Below, piece after piece: positions 1 through 5,818 of a stretch of DNA of 5,818 bases (its first letter is position 1; each line of letters starts with the position of its first letter). The stretch is from positions 1 through 5,818 of the forward strand of contig JALSIL010000043.1 in NCBI GenBank assembly GCA_026990095.1, read 5' to 3'. The notes below the pieces were generated by a model. That model was not told where the DNA came from and searched no databases. It saw only the letters and a program-made list of their open reading frames with translations. This DNA comes from Lysobacterales bacterium. Lineage in GTDB: Bacteria > Pseudomonadota > Gammaproteobacteria > Xanthomonadales > Marinicellaceae. Position numbers and translations under genes: made by a program.

Positions 1-1
1 T

Positions 2-940
2 GTACGTCGCATAAATTTACCACCGCTTGATCACAAAGAGTTGCACGCCATGATTTATGACATCATGAACGATGGGCAAAGAAAAGAATACGAAGAAGTC
101 TGGGAGCTGGATTTTTCTTTTGAAATCCCTGGTCTCGCACGTTTTCGTGTTAATGCCTTTAATCAAAATCGCGGCTGTTCAGCTGTTTTTAGAACCATTC
201 CAACAGAAATATTAACTCTTGAAGACTTAAATTGCCCACCAATATTTAAGGAACTCATTAGTGTGCCACGGGGTTTGATTCTTGTGACAGGACCAACAGG
301 TTCTGGTAAGTCAACAACATTGGCAGCCATGATAGATTACATCAATAAAAACGAACATGGCCACATATTGACAATCGAAGATCCGATAGAATTTGTACAC
401 ACCAGTAATAAATGCTTAATTAATCAACGCGAGGTCTTTAGAGACACCAAGAGTTTTAGCAAATCACTTAAATCTGCCTTGCGTGAAGATCCAGATATTA
501 TTCTGGTTGGTGAGTTACGTGATTTAGAAACCATTGAGCTAGCTTTAACAGCTGCTGAAACAGGTCACTTGGTTTTTGGAACCTTGCACACCAGTTCTGC
601 TGCCAAAACCATTGATAGGATTATTGATGTGTTTCCTGCTGGTGAAAAACCCATGGTTCGTTCCATGTTGTCCGAATCACTGCGGGCAGTTGTGGCACAA
701 ACACTACTCAAACGAGTCGGCGGTGGTCGAGTTGCTGCCCATGAAATCATGGTTGGGGTGCCAGCAATCCGAAATTTAATTCGTGAAGATAAGATTGCAC
801 AAATGTACTCATCCATTCAAACAGGACAATCTTACGGCATGCAAACACTGGATCAATGCCTGATGGACTTGGTACAAAAAGGGGTTGTGACACGTCAACA
901 AGCACGTGCAAAAGCGGCTAATAAAGCTGATTTTGAATAA
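2..940 (+). CDS. pilT: Type IV pilus retraction ATPase PilT (5' partial)
   Basis: PilT is the cytoplasmic hexameric ATPase that depolymerises type IV pili, driving twitching motility and DNA uptake. The frame is open from base 2, reading VRRINLPPLDHKELHAMIYD, which matches residues from about 34 of the roughly 344-residue family. So 312 residues are present and about 33 N-terminal residues lie outside the window. The in-frame TTG at 41 is an internal leucine, not a start. Visible parts are the PAS-like N-domain end (EIPGLARFRVNAFNQNRG), Walker A GPTGSGKST (290-316), the Asp box with the catalytic Glu (TIEDPIEFVH, codon 389), Walker B (IILVGELRD, Glu codon 512), the His box (ETGHLVFGTLHT) and the PilT-specific AIRNLIRE motif (764-787). 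Adding 33 gives K136, E163, E204, H222 and H229, the numbering known for P. aeruginosa PilT. The enzyme looks intact and active. It is followed closely by pilU. The promoter is not in the window. Confidence 0.97.
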   Translation, partial: VRRINLPPLDHKELHAMIYDIMNDGQRKEYEEVWELDFSFEIPGLARFRVNAFNQNRGCSAVFRTIPTEILTLEDLNCPPIFKELISVPRGLILVTGPTGSGKSTTLAAMIDYINKNEHGHILTIEDPIEFVHTSNKCLINQREVFRDTKSFSKSLKSALREDPDIILVGELRDLETIELALTAAETGHLVFGTLHTSSAAKTIDRIIDVFPAGEKPMVRSMLSESLRAVVAQTLLKRVGGGRVAAHEIMVGVPAIRNLIREDKIAQMYSSIQTGQSYGMQTLDQCLMDLVQKGVVTRQQARAKAANKADFE

Positions 941-959
941 TTAATAAGAGAGAATAATC

Positions 960-2081
960 ATGGATTTTAATTCCTACCTGAAATTAATGGCTCATAAAAA
1001 AGCCTCAGATTTATTTATAACAGCAAACCTGCCACCCAGCATCAAAATTCATGGTCGAGTTGTGCCCATAACCCAAACACCCTTGTCAAAAGCACAAGCA
1101 AAAGACTTGGTGATGGGCATAATGTCACCTTCTCAAAAAGAAGTCTTTGAAAGAACCCATGAGTGCAATTTTGCCATTGGCGTTGCGGCGGTTGGTCGAT
1201 TTCGTGTTAGTGCTTTTTATCAACGAGCCTCTGTGGGCATGGTTATTCGTCGAGTCGAAACAAAAATCCCCACATTTGATTCGTTAAACTTACCCCCAAT
1301 TCTGCCTGAGCTGGCACTGACAAAACGTGGAATTATGATTTTTGTTGGTGGTACAGGAACAGGTAAATCCACCTCTCTGGCTGCTTTAATTGGCTACCGA
1401 AACGTTAACACCTCTGGACACATCATTACTATTGAAGATCCAATAGAGTATGTTCACGAGCACCAAGGTTGCGTCATTACTCAGCGTGAAGTTGGTATTG
1501 ATACTGATTCTTTCGAAATCGCACTACGCAACACCTTAAGACAAGCCCCTGATGTGATTATGATTGGCGAAATCAGAACGCGTGAGACGATGGAGCACGC
1601 CATCACCTTTGCTGAAACGGGTCACTTTTGTTTAGCCACTTTACATGCTAATAATGCTAACCAAGCACTGGATAGAATACTGCATTTCTTTCCTGAAGAC
1701 AGGCGCGATCAGCTGTTGATGGACTTATCCTTGAACATGAAGGCAATGGTTGCCCAGCAATTAATCCCTACCCCTGATGGCAAAGGACGAAGAGCCGCAG
1801 TAGAGGTGTTAATTAATACACCACTAGCAAAAGAACTCATTCGCAAAGGGGAAATTCACAAGCTTAAAGAATTAATGAAAAAATCAACTAATCTTGGCAT
1901 GATTACATTTGATCAATCGCTATTTGAGTTATACCAAGCCGGTGAAATTACCTATGAAGATGCCTTGCGTCATGCAGATTCGGCTAATGAAGTTCGATTA
2001 GCCATTAAACTCTCTCAAGGTGGTGATGCCAATAGTTTAGCCGCAGGACTTGATGGCATTGGCTTAATGGAAGATAAATAA
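960..2081 (+). CDS. pilU: Type IV pilus PilT-dependent retraction ATPase PilU
   Basis: PilU is a PilT paralogue that works with PilT to give forceful pilus retraction and depends on PilT for activity. The 373-residue product is close to the usual length of about 380. The ATG at 960 fits the family N-terminus (MDFNSYLKLMAHKKASDLFI) and has an AAGAGAGA stretch just upstream as a plausible ribosome binding site. Motifs are Walker A GGTGTGKST (residues 130-138, K136), the Asp box TIEDPIEYVH with Glu163, Walker B DVIMIGEIR (from residue 198, Glu204) and the His box ETGHFCLATLHA with His222 and His229. Family-typical PilU stretches include HECNFAI, GRFRVSAFYQR, LRQAPDVIMIGE, HANNANQALDRI and ITYEDALRHADSAN. 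It lacks the AIRNLIRE motif of PilT and has NTPLAKELIRKGEI there instead, which separates the two paralogues. It begins 19 nt after pilT, so the pair is very probably co-transcribed. Identification is secure. Confidence 0.97.
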   Translation: MDFNSYLKLMAHKKASDLFITANLPPSIKIHGRVVPITQTPLSKAQAKDLVMGIMSPSQKEVFERTHECNFAIGVAAVGRFRVSAFYQRASVGMVIRRVETKIPTFDSLNLPPILPELALTKRGIMIFVGGTGTGKSTSLAALIGYRNVNTSGHIITIEDPIEYVHEHQGCVITQREVGIDTDSFEIALRNTLRQAPDVIMIGEIRTRETMEHAITFAETGHFCLATLHANNANQALDRILHFFPEDRRDQLLMDLSLNMKAMVAQQLIPTPDGKGRRAAVEVLINTPLAKELIRKGEIHKLKELMKKSTNLGMITFDQSLFELYQAGEITYEDALRHADSANEVRLAIKLSQGGDANSLAAGLDGIGLMEDK

Positions 2082-2094
2082 GATATTATAAGTT

Positions 2095-2919
2095 ATGCCA
2101 GAACAAACCTCACACCAGAAAAGTTGGCGTTCAAAAATATTTAAAATCATTTACCACTCAGATACTCCTGCTGGCAAATGGTTTGATATTTTACTCATCG
2201 TATTTATCATTGGCAGTGTCTTAACCATTATCCTTGATAGTGTCGAGCAACTGCATTTAGATTATGGGCATTGGTTTTATCTTTTGGAGTGGGTATTTAC
2301 CATTATTTTCACTTTTGAATTTATCATTAGGCTCATCAGTATACGCCGTCCATTGCGGTATGTTTTTTCTTTTTTTGGCATAGTGGATATCTTGTCTATA
2401 TTGCCAACTTACTTATCCTTATTTATTGGTGGTGCTCAACACCTATTAATTCTCCGTATTTTAAGAATTTTGCGTGTGTTTAGAATATTAAAGTTAGTTA
2501 GGTACACAAAAGAAGCCCAGTTACTTACTCAATCATTAGCAAATTCACGGCATAAAATATTTGTATTTTTCTTTTTTATTATCACCGTTTTGGTTTTATT
2601 TGGTTCAATCATGTACTTAATAGAAGGGCCAGAAAATGGATTTGATAGCATTCCTGGTGGAATCTATTGGGCAGTGGTGACATTAACCACCGTTGGTTAT
2701 GGAGATATTGCACCGCACACAGTTCTTGGACGTATGGTGGCATCGATGATTATGCTAACGGGTTACTCCATCATTGCCGTACCTACTGGGATTTTTGCAG
2801 CGGAGTTCAATAAAGAAACCAAACGGGTTCGTGATAATGCTCGCGTATGCACTACTTGTAACTTAAAGGGTCATACTAAGAGTGCAATATTTTGCCGCAG
2901 ATGCGGTGAAGAGCTTTAA
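2095..2919 (+). CDS. Voltage-gated potassium channel (6-TM, KvAP-like) with C-terminal zinc ribbon
   Basis: This is an inner-membrane tetrameric K+ channel subunit of 274 residues. Predicted helices are S1 about 29-49, S2 61-83 (Glu65, Glu75), S3 90-110 (Asp98), S4 117-137, S5 153-176, a pore helix 187-199 and S6 211-237. S4 has a charge at every third position (R121, R124, R127, R130, K133, R136), a complete voltage sensor with acidic partners in S2 and S3. The selectivity filter is TVGYGD (199-204), specific for potassium. S6 carries AVPTGIFAAEF as a likely gate. The cytoplasmic tail holds two Cys pairs, C252-x2-C255 and C267-x2-C270, that look like a small zinc ribbon ending CRRCGEEL. The ATG at 2095 is fixed by an in-frame TAA at 2089-2091. 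No good Shine-Dalgarno is visible, so translation may be coupled to pilU, whose stop lies 13 nt upstream. The channel fold is certain. The trigger and physiological role are inferred only: setting or sensing membrane potential. Confidence 0.93.
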   Translation: MPEQTSHQKSWRSKIFKIIYHSDTPAGKWFDILLIVFIIGSVLTIILDSVEQLHLDYGHWFYLLEWVFTIIFTFEFIIRLISIRRPLRYVFSFFGIVDILSILPTYLSLFIGGAQHLLILRILRILRVFRILKLVRYTKEAQLLTQSLANSRHKIFVFFFFIITVLVLFGSIMYLIEGPENGFDSIPGGIYWAVVTLTTVGYGDIAPHTVLGRMVASMIMLTGYSIIAVPTGIFAAEFNKETKRVRDNARVCTTCNLKGHTKSAIFCRRCGEEL

Positions 2920-2964
2920 TCCAAATCCCGATAGTCAAACGGGGTTTGAGTTAAATATTTTTTT
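2915..2964 (+). terminator. Rho-independent terminator after the pilT-pilU-channel unit
   Basis: The inner stem CAAATCCCG (2922-2930) pairs with CGGGGTTTG (2940-2948), nine pairs with one G-U, around a nine-base loop. Beyond a single C-A mismatch the stem continues (2915-2920 with 2950-2955). It ends just before TATTTTTTT (2956-2964). The lower stem includes the stop codon of the channel gene (2917-2919), so terminator and coding end overlap. This marks the end of the upstream transcription unit. Confidence 0.8.
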
Positions 2965-2970
2965 CTAGTC

Positions 2971-2990
2971 AAAGCCTAATTGGTTTTTTT
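2971..2990 (+). terminator. Possible second, weak terminator
   Basis: AAAGCC (2971-2976) can pair with GGTTTT (2982-2987), six pairs with one G-U, around the loop TAATT, and runs straight into a T-run ending at 2990. It could back up the stronger hairpin just upstream. The stem is short and AT-rich, and it lies where the -35 region of the next gene should be, so it may be chance. Confidence 0.3.
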
Positions 2991-3029
2991 CAGGTATAAT
3001 CTCTGGGTCTGAAAAAACGGAGAAATTCC
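2991..3029 (+). promoter_or_regulatory. Promoter and ribosome binding site of the prolyl oligopeptidase gene
   Basis: A perfect sigma-70 -10 box TATAAT lies at 2995-3000, so transcription would start near 3006-3008 and give a leader of about 23 nt. No recognisable -35 hexamer occurs 16-18 nt upstream (AAGCCT sits at 17 nt spacing), and the extended -10 TG is also absent (AGG precedes the box). The promoter may therefore be weak or activator-dependent. The Shine-Dalgarno GGAG (3019-3022) sits seven nt before the ATG at 3030. Position just after a terminator supports an independent promoter here. Confidence 0.65.
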
Positions 3030-5174
3030 ATGAAAAAAATCATCCTTACTCTCTTAACTCTCGGAGTCTTAAGCGCGTGTATGCAAACAAACAAACAAAA
3101 CACCACGAAACAGGTCACAAACAACTCACCCATTACTTACCCTAATACAAAAAGAGGAGACGTGGTTGATAACTACTTTGGTACAGCCGTTGCTGATCCC
3201 TACCGATGGTTGGAGGATGATAGGGCAGAAGACACAGCAGCTTGGGTGAAAGCCGAAAACAAAGTGACTCATGATTACTTAAATCAAATACCCTACCGTG
3301 AAAAAATAAAAAACCGTTTAACTAAAATCTGGAACTACGAAAAAGTCACGGCTCCATTTAAAGAAGGCAAATACACTTATTTTTATAAAAACAATGGTTT
3401 ACAAAACCAATACGTCATGTATCGAAAAGACGCAAACGGCAATGAAGAAATTTTCTTAGACCCCAATACATTTAGCGAAGATGGCACGGTTTCACTTGGA
3501 CAGGTGAGTTTTTCAAAAGATGGCTCAATTGCCGCTTATGCGATTAGTGAAGGTGGCAGTGATTGGCGCAAAGTCAAAGTTATTGATGTTGAGTCAAAAC
3601 AACAAACCGAAGAAACCTTGGTTGATATTAAATTTTCAGGGCTTTCATGGTATAAAAATGAAGGCTTTTATTACTCCAGTTATGACAAGCCAAAGGGCAG
3701 TGAATTATCGGCAAAAACCGACCAACACAAACTGTATTACCACAAACTAGGCACAAAACAATCAACTGACCAGGTGGTTTTTGGTGGCACAGCAGCACAA
3801 AAACACCGTTATGTCGGTGGAGAGGTTACCGAAGACAATCGTTATTTGTTTATTTCAGCAGCCGTTTCAACCAATGGCAATCGCCTTTTTATCAAAGATT
3901 TAACCCAAGCCAATACACCGCTTGTCACCATTTTAGATAACACCGACTCCAATACCTTTGTGATTGATAACGTGGGTTCAAAACTATATTTGGTGACGGA
4001 TTTAAATGCACCCAACAAAAAAATTATTACCGTTGATGCTACCAACCCAACACCGAATCACTGGCAAGATTTCATCCCAGAAACCAAAAATGTCTTATCC
4101 GCCAGTACAGGATCGGGCTATTTCTTTAGCAATTACATGGTTGATGCGGTGACCCAAGTCAAACAATACGATTACGATGGTAACTTGGTGCGAGAAGTGA
4201 AGTTGCCAGGTGTCGGTACAGCCAGTGGATTTGGTGGAAAAAAAGAAGATGAAACGTTGTATTATTCCTTCTCAAATTACGTCACTCCAGGCACAACCTA
4301 TGCTTATGATGCACAAACTGGGGATTCAAAGGTTTATAATAAGCCTAAAATTGATTTTGATTCCGATAGCTATACCTCAAAACAAGTATTCTACACGTCT
4401 AAAGATGACACCAAAGTGCCGATGATAATCTCCTATAAAAAAGGCATTAAACTAAATGGCAAAAACCCAACAATTCTCTACGGTTATGGCGGATTCAACA
4501 TCAGTTTAAAACCAAAATTTAGCATTACACGTGCGGTATGGATGGAACTCGGTGGCATATATGCTGTTGCCAACCTACGAGGTGGTGGCGAATACGGCAC
4601 CCAATGGCACGATGCGGGCACACAGCAGAAAAAACAAAACGTGTTTGATGATTTTATTGCGGCTGGTGAGTATTTAATTAACAACAAATACACCTCGAAA
4701 CAAAAACTTGCAATCATGGGTGGCTCAAACGGTGGGTTACTGGTGGGTGCAGTCATGACCCAACGCCCTGATCTTATGCAAGTGGCATTGCCAGCCGTTG
4801 GTGTACTGGATATGCTGCGTTACCACACATTTACCTCTGGTGCAGGCTGGGCGTATGATTATGGCACTAGCGAACAATCAAAAGAAATGTTTGACTACTT
4901 GCTCGGCTATTCTCCTGTACACAATGTTAAACAAGGCGTGGATTACCCTGCCACTCTTATAACAACAGGCGACCATGATGATCGCGTTGTTCCGGCTCAC
5001 TCTTTTAAATTCGCCGCCGAACTGCAAGCCAAGGGCAGTAACAAAAATCCATTATTGATACGCATAGAAACCGATGCAGGTCATGGCGCAGGCACACCCG
5101 TATCCAAAACCATCGACCAATACGCCGATATCTTTGCTTTTACTTTGTGGAATATGGGTGTTAAGCAGTTGTAA
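3030..5174 (+). CDS. Prolyl oligopeptidase, S9A serine peptidase, predicted lipoprotein
   Basis: This enzyme cleaves short peptides (about 30 residues or less) after proline. The 714-residue length matches the family (porcine enzyme 710). Residues 1-16 are a lipoprotein signal with lipobox LSAC and lipidated Cys17. The residue after it is Met, not Asp, so outer-membrane retention is expected. A Asn/Gln/Thr/Lys-rich linker follows (18-35). The N-terminal part of the catalytic domain begins at about 36 (DPYRWLED at 56-63). A seven-bladed propeller fills roughly 106-455, and the alpha/beta hydrolase domain follows. Catalytic Ser566 lies in GGSNGG, Asp650 in GDHDDRV and His685 in DAGHGAG. YGYGGFN (484-490) supplies the oxyanion Tyr, and W607 and R652 match porcine Trp595 and Arg643, which bind proline and the substrate. 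All key residues are present, so it should be active, probably in the periplasm for peptide scavenging (inferred). It has its own promoter and GGAG site. No convincing terminator follows before the IS remains. Confidence 0.96.
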   Translation: MKKIILTLLTLGVLSACMQTNKQNTTKQVTNNSPITYPNTKRGDVVDNYFGTAVADPYRWLEDDRAEDTAAWVKAENKVTHDYLNQIPYREKIKNRLTKIWNYEKVTAPFKEGKYTYFYKNNGLQNQYVMYRKDANGNEEIFLDPNTFSEDGTVSLGQVSFSKDGSIAAYAISEGGSDWRKVKVIDVESKQQTEETLVDIKFSGLSWYKNEGFYYSSYDKPKGSELSAKTDQHKLYYHKLGTKQSTDQVVFGGTAAQKHRYVGGEVTEDNRYLFISAAVSTNGNRLFIKDLTQANTPLVTILDNTDSNTFVIDNVGSKLYLVTDLNAPNKKIITVDATNPTPNHWQDFIPETKNVLSASTGSGYFFSNYMVDAVTQVKQYDYDGNLVREVKLPGVGTASGFGGKKEDETLYYSFSNYVTPGTTYAYDAQTGDSKVYNKPKIDFDSDSYTSKQVFYTSKDDTKVPMIISYKKGIKLNGKNPTILYGYGGFNISLKPKFSITRAVWMELGGIYAVANLRGGGEYGTQWHDAGTQQKKQNVFDDFIAAGEYLINNKYTSKQKLAIMGGSNGGLLVGAVMTQRPDLMQVALPAVGVLDMLRYHTFTSGAGWAYDYGTSEQSKEMFDYLLGYSPVHNVKQGVDYPATLITTGDHDDRVVPAHSFKFAAELQAKGSNKNPLLIRIETDAGHGAGTPVSKTIDQYADIFAFTLWNMGVKQL

Positions 5175-5288
5175 AATTCTAATTAATAGAAATCATGCGG
5201 GCGTCTTTAGTACATTTTATGAAATACAGTGAATACCATTACCATCACTTCCCATTAAATGATATAAACCTAAGACTATTATGAATAT

Positions 5289-5414
5289 GCTGAATTCGAG
5301 TCATAAGTGCAACTCCTTTGATTTATTCATGTTTATTCCAGTTAATTTCTCAAAAATCTCATAAGGTGTTTTATATCCCAAACATTTTCTAGGTCTGCTG
5401 TTCAATTTATGGAC
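5289..5414. repeat. 126-bp direct repeat, copy 1
   Basis: This stretch is identical base for base to 5693-5818, at a spacing of 404 bp. The bases before the repeats differ (T at 5288, A at 5692), which fixes the left edge. The right edge is unknown because copy 2 reaches the end of the window. The content is the IS30-family end plus about 38 transposase codons. Confidence 0.95.
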
Positions 5415-5535
5415 AGCATCAAATACTTTTTTTTATACTGATATTGTTCAGTTCCATCGACTTCGGAAAGTATTGTCGTAATAGACCATTGGCATTTTCA
5501 TTTTGACCTCGTTCCCACGAATGATAAGGTTGCAG
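5289..5535 (-). mobile_element. Truncated IS30-family insertion sequence, first copy
   Basis: This is the transposase-3' end of an IS30-family element, inserted 114 bp after the peptidase gene. The outer boundary is set at 5289 because that is exactly where identity with the second copy at 5693 begins. The end begins GCTGAATTCGAGTCATAAGT on the plus strand and is the likely terminal inverted repeat. It contains the transposase stop codon (5301-5303). The inner limit, about 5535, is where recognisable transposase sequence stops. The other end of the element and the first three quarters of the transposase are missing here, so the copy is not autonomous. Target duplications, usually only 2-3 bp in this family, cannot be judged. 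Confidence 0.75.
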
Positions 5536-5610
5536 TTCTCTTATTGATTTGAATATAAGTTTGTTCTCTGGGTTTGAAATAGCAACGTGCACTTTTTCAC
5601 CCCAATGCAC
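5301..5610 (-). pseudogene. IS30-family transposase C-terminal fragment, frameshifted
   Basis: On the minus strand, 5610 down to 5419 reads a 63-codon frame (possible GTG at 5610) containing PYHSWERGQNENANGLLRQY, the DDE C-terminal signature of IS30 transposases. The Glu in NEN is the likely third catalytic residue (E followed by R seven later). That frame stops at 5419 just after a run of eight A (plus-strand T8, 5427-5434). Removing one base restores the family sequence SIKKVFDAVHKLNSRPRKCL and continues GYKTPYEIF to the TGA at 5301-5303. So the gene is one base out of frame there. Upstream of about 5530 the translation (HVAISNPENKLIFKSIREL) does not match the expected DNG-containing catalytic region, so the fragment is also truncated. 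It cannot encode a working transposase unless the A-run slips and the rest lies elsewhere. Confidence 0.8.
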
Positions 5611-5692
5611 TAAGAAGTATACAAAGGACAGTCATCTATAAACCAATCTATTAAGAAAAACAATTTTATTCACAATCAATTTTTTGATAGGA
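5536..5692. other. Unassigned segment between two IS30-type ends
   Basis: About 157 AT-rich bases separate the recognisable transposase piece from the second IS end. All three minus-strand frames are short and stop within the segment or just past it. None shows the IS30 catalytic motif expected there. No inverted repeat matching the IS end on the opposite strand is visible. It could be original chromosomal DNA next to a deleted IS, or decayed IS sequence. I see no gene in it. Confidence 0.5.
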
Positions 5693-5818
5693 GCTGAATT
5701 CGAGTCATAAGTGCAACTCCTTTGATTTATTCATGTTTATTCCAGTTAATTTCTCAAAAATCTCATAAGGTGTTTTATATCCCAAACATTTTCTAGGTCT
5801 GCTGTTCAATTTATGGAC
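5693..5818 (-). mobile_element. IS30-family insertion sequence, second copy (runs off the window)
   Basis: The same IS end as at 5289 occurs again in the same orientation, identical over all 126 bases available. The element should continue past the window with the rest of a transposase gene read toward this end. Whether that copy is intact cannot be told. Confidence 0.8.
5705..5818 (-). CDS. IS30-family transposase, C-terminal end only (partial)
   Basis: The last 37 codons and TGA stop (5705-5707) of a minus-strand transposase are present. They include NSRPRKCLGYKTPYEIFEKL, the conserved C-terminal stretch of IS30 DDE transposases, and end KSKELHL inside the terminal repeat. The catalytic domain lies beyond the window. 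The T8 run that breaks the first copy is not covered here, so this gene may be intact. Confidence 0.75.
   Translation of the reverse strand, partial: VHKLNSRPRKCLGYKTPYEIFEKLTGINMNKSKELHL

Noticed and set aside
41..43. TTG as the start codon of the first gene
   Set aside because: The frame is open to base 2 and the residues before it match PilT; this codon is an internal leucine.
565..816. Minus-strand open frame inside pilT, and similar ones inside the peptidase gene
   Set aside because: They lie antisense to well-conserved genes and show no recognisable domain.
5177..5191. TTCTA/TAGAA hairpin as terminator of the peptidase gene
   Set aside because: Five AT-rich pairs and no following T-run; too weak.
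5219..5284. Plus-strand 21-codon reading frame rich in His and Tyr
   Set aside because: No ribosome binding site, no recognisable similarity, and a length expected by chance.
5217..5288. Minus-strand open frame running out of the IS end, ending GNGIHCIS and stop, as the tail of a gene cut by the IS
   Set aside because: Only 23 codons and no family recognised; possible but unsupported.
5289..5818. CRISPR-like or phage-type repeat structure
   Set aside because: There are only two long copies, and they encode a transposase end; no short regularly spaced repeats occur.

Overview
The window is a piece of an AT-rich bacterial chromosome, almost certainly from a gammaproteobacterium. The first two genes are typical gammaproteobacterial PilT and PilU: every catalytic residue falls at the same number as in the Pseudomonas aeruginosa proteins once about 33 missing residues are added to PilT. 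Genus and species cannot be read from the sequence.

Positions 1-2919 hold three tightly packed plus-strand genes that look like one transcription unit. They are pilT (5' end cut off by the window), pilU (19 nt after it) and a six-helix voltage-gated potassium channel with a C-terminal zinc ribbon (13 nt after pilU). PilT and PilU are the two retraction ATPases of the type IV pilus. The channel is not a known pilus part. A strong stem-loop plus T-run overlaps the channel stop codon and closes the unit, with a weaker one just behind it.

Positions 2966-5174 hold a separate single-gene unit. A perfect TATAAT box and a GGAG ribosome binding site precede a 714-residue prolyl oligopeptidase (family S9A) with an N-terminal lipoprotein signal. 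Its triad is Ser566, Asp650 and His685.

Positions 5175-5818 are insertion-sequence debris. A minus-strand IS30-family transposase C-terminus, broken by a one-base shift in a T8 run, is followed by about 160 bp that I cannot assign. Then the same IS end appears again, identical over 126 bp and running to the last base. The window therefore seems to stop inside a repeated IS, which would fit a contig end. No CRISPR array, RNA gene or clear defence system is visible. The most unusual points are the channel gene sitting behind pilTU and the odd structure of the IS end.
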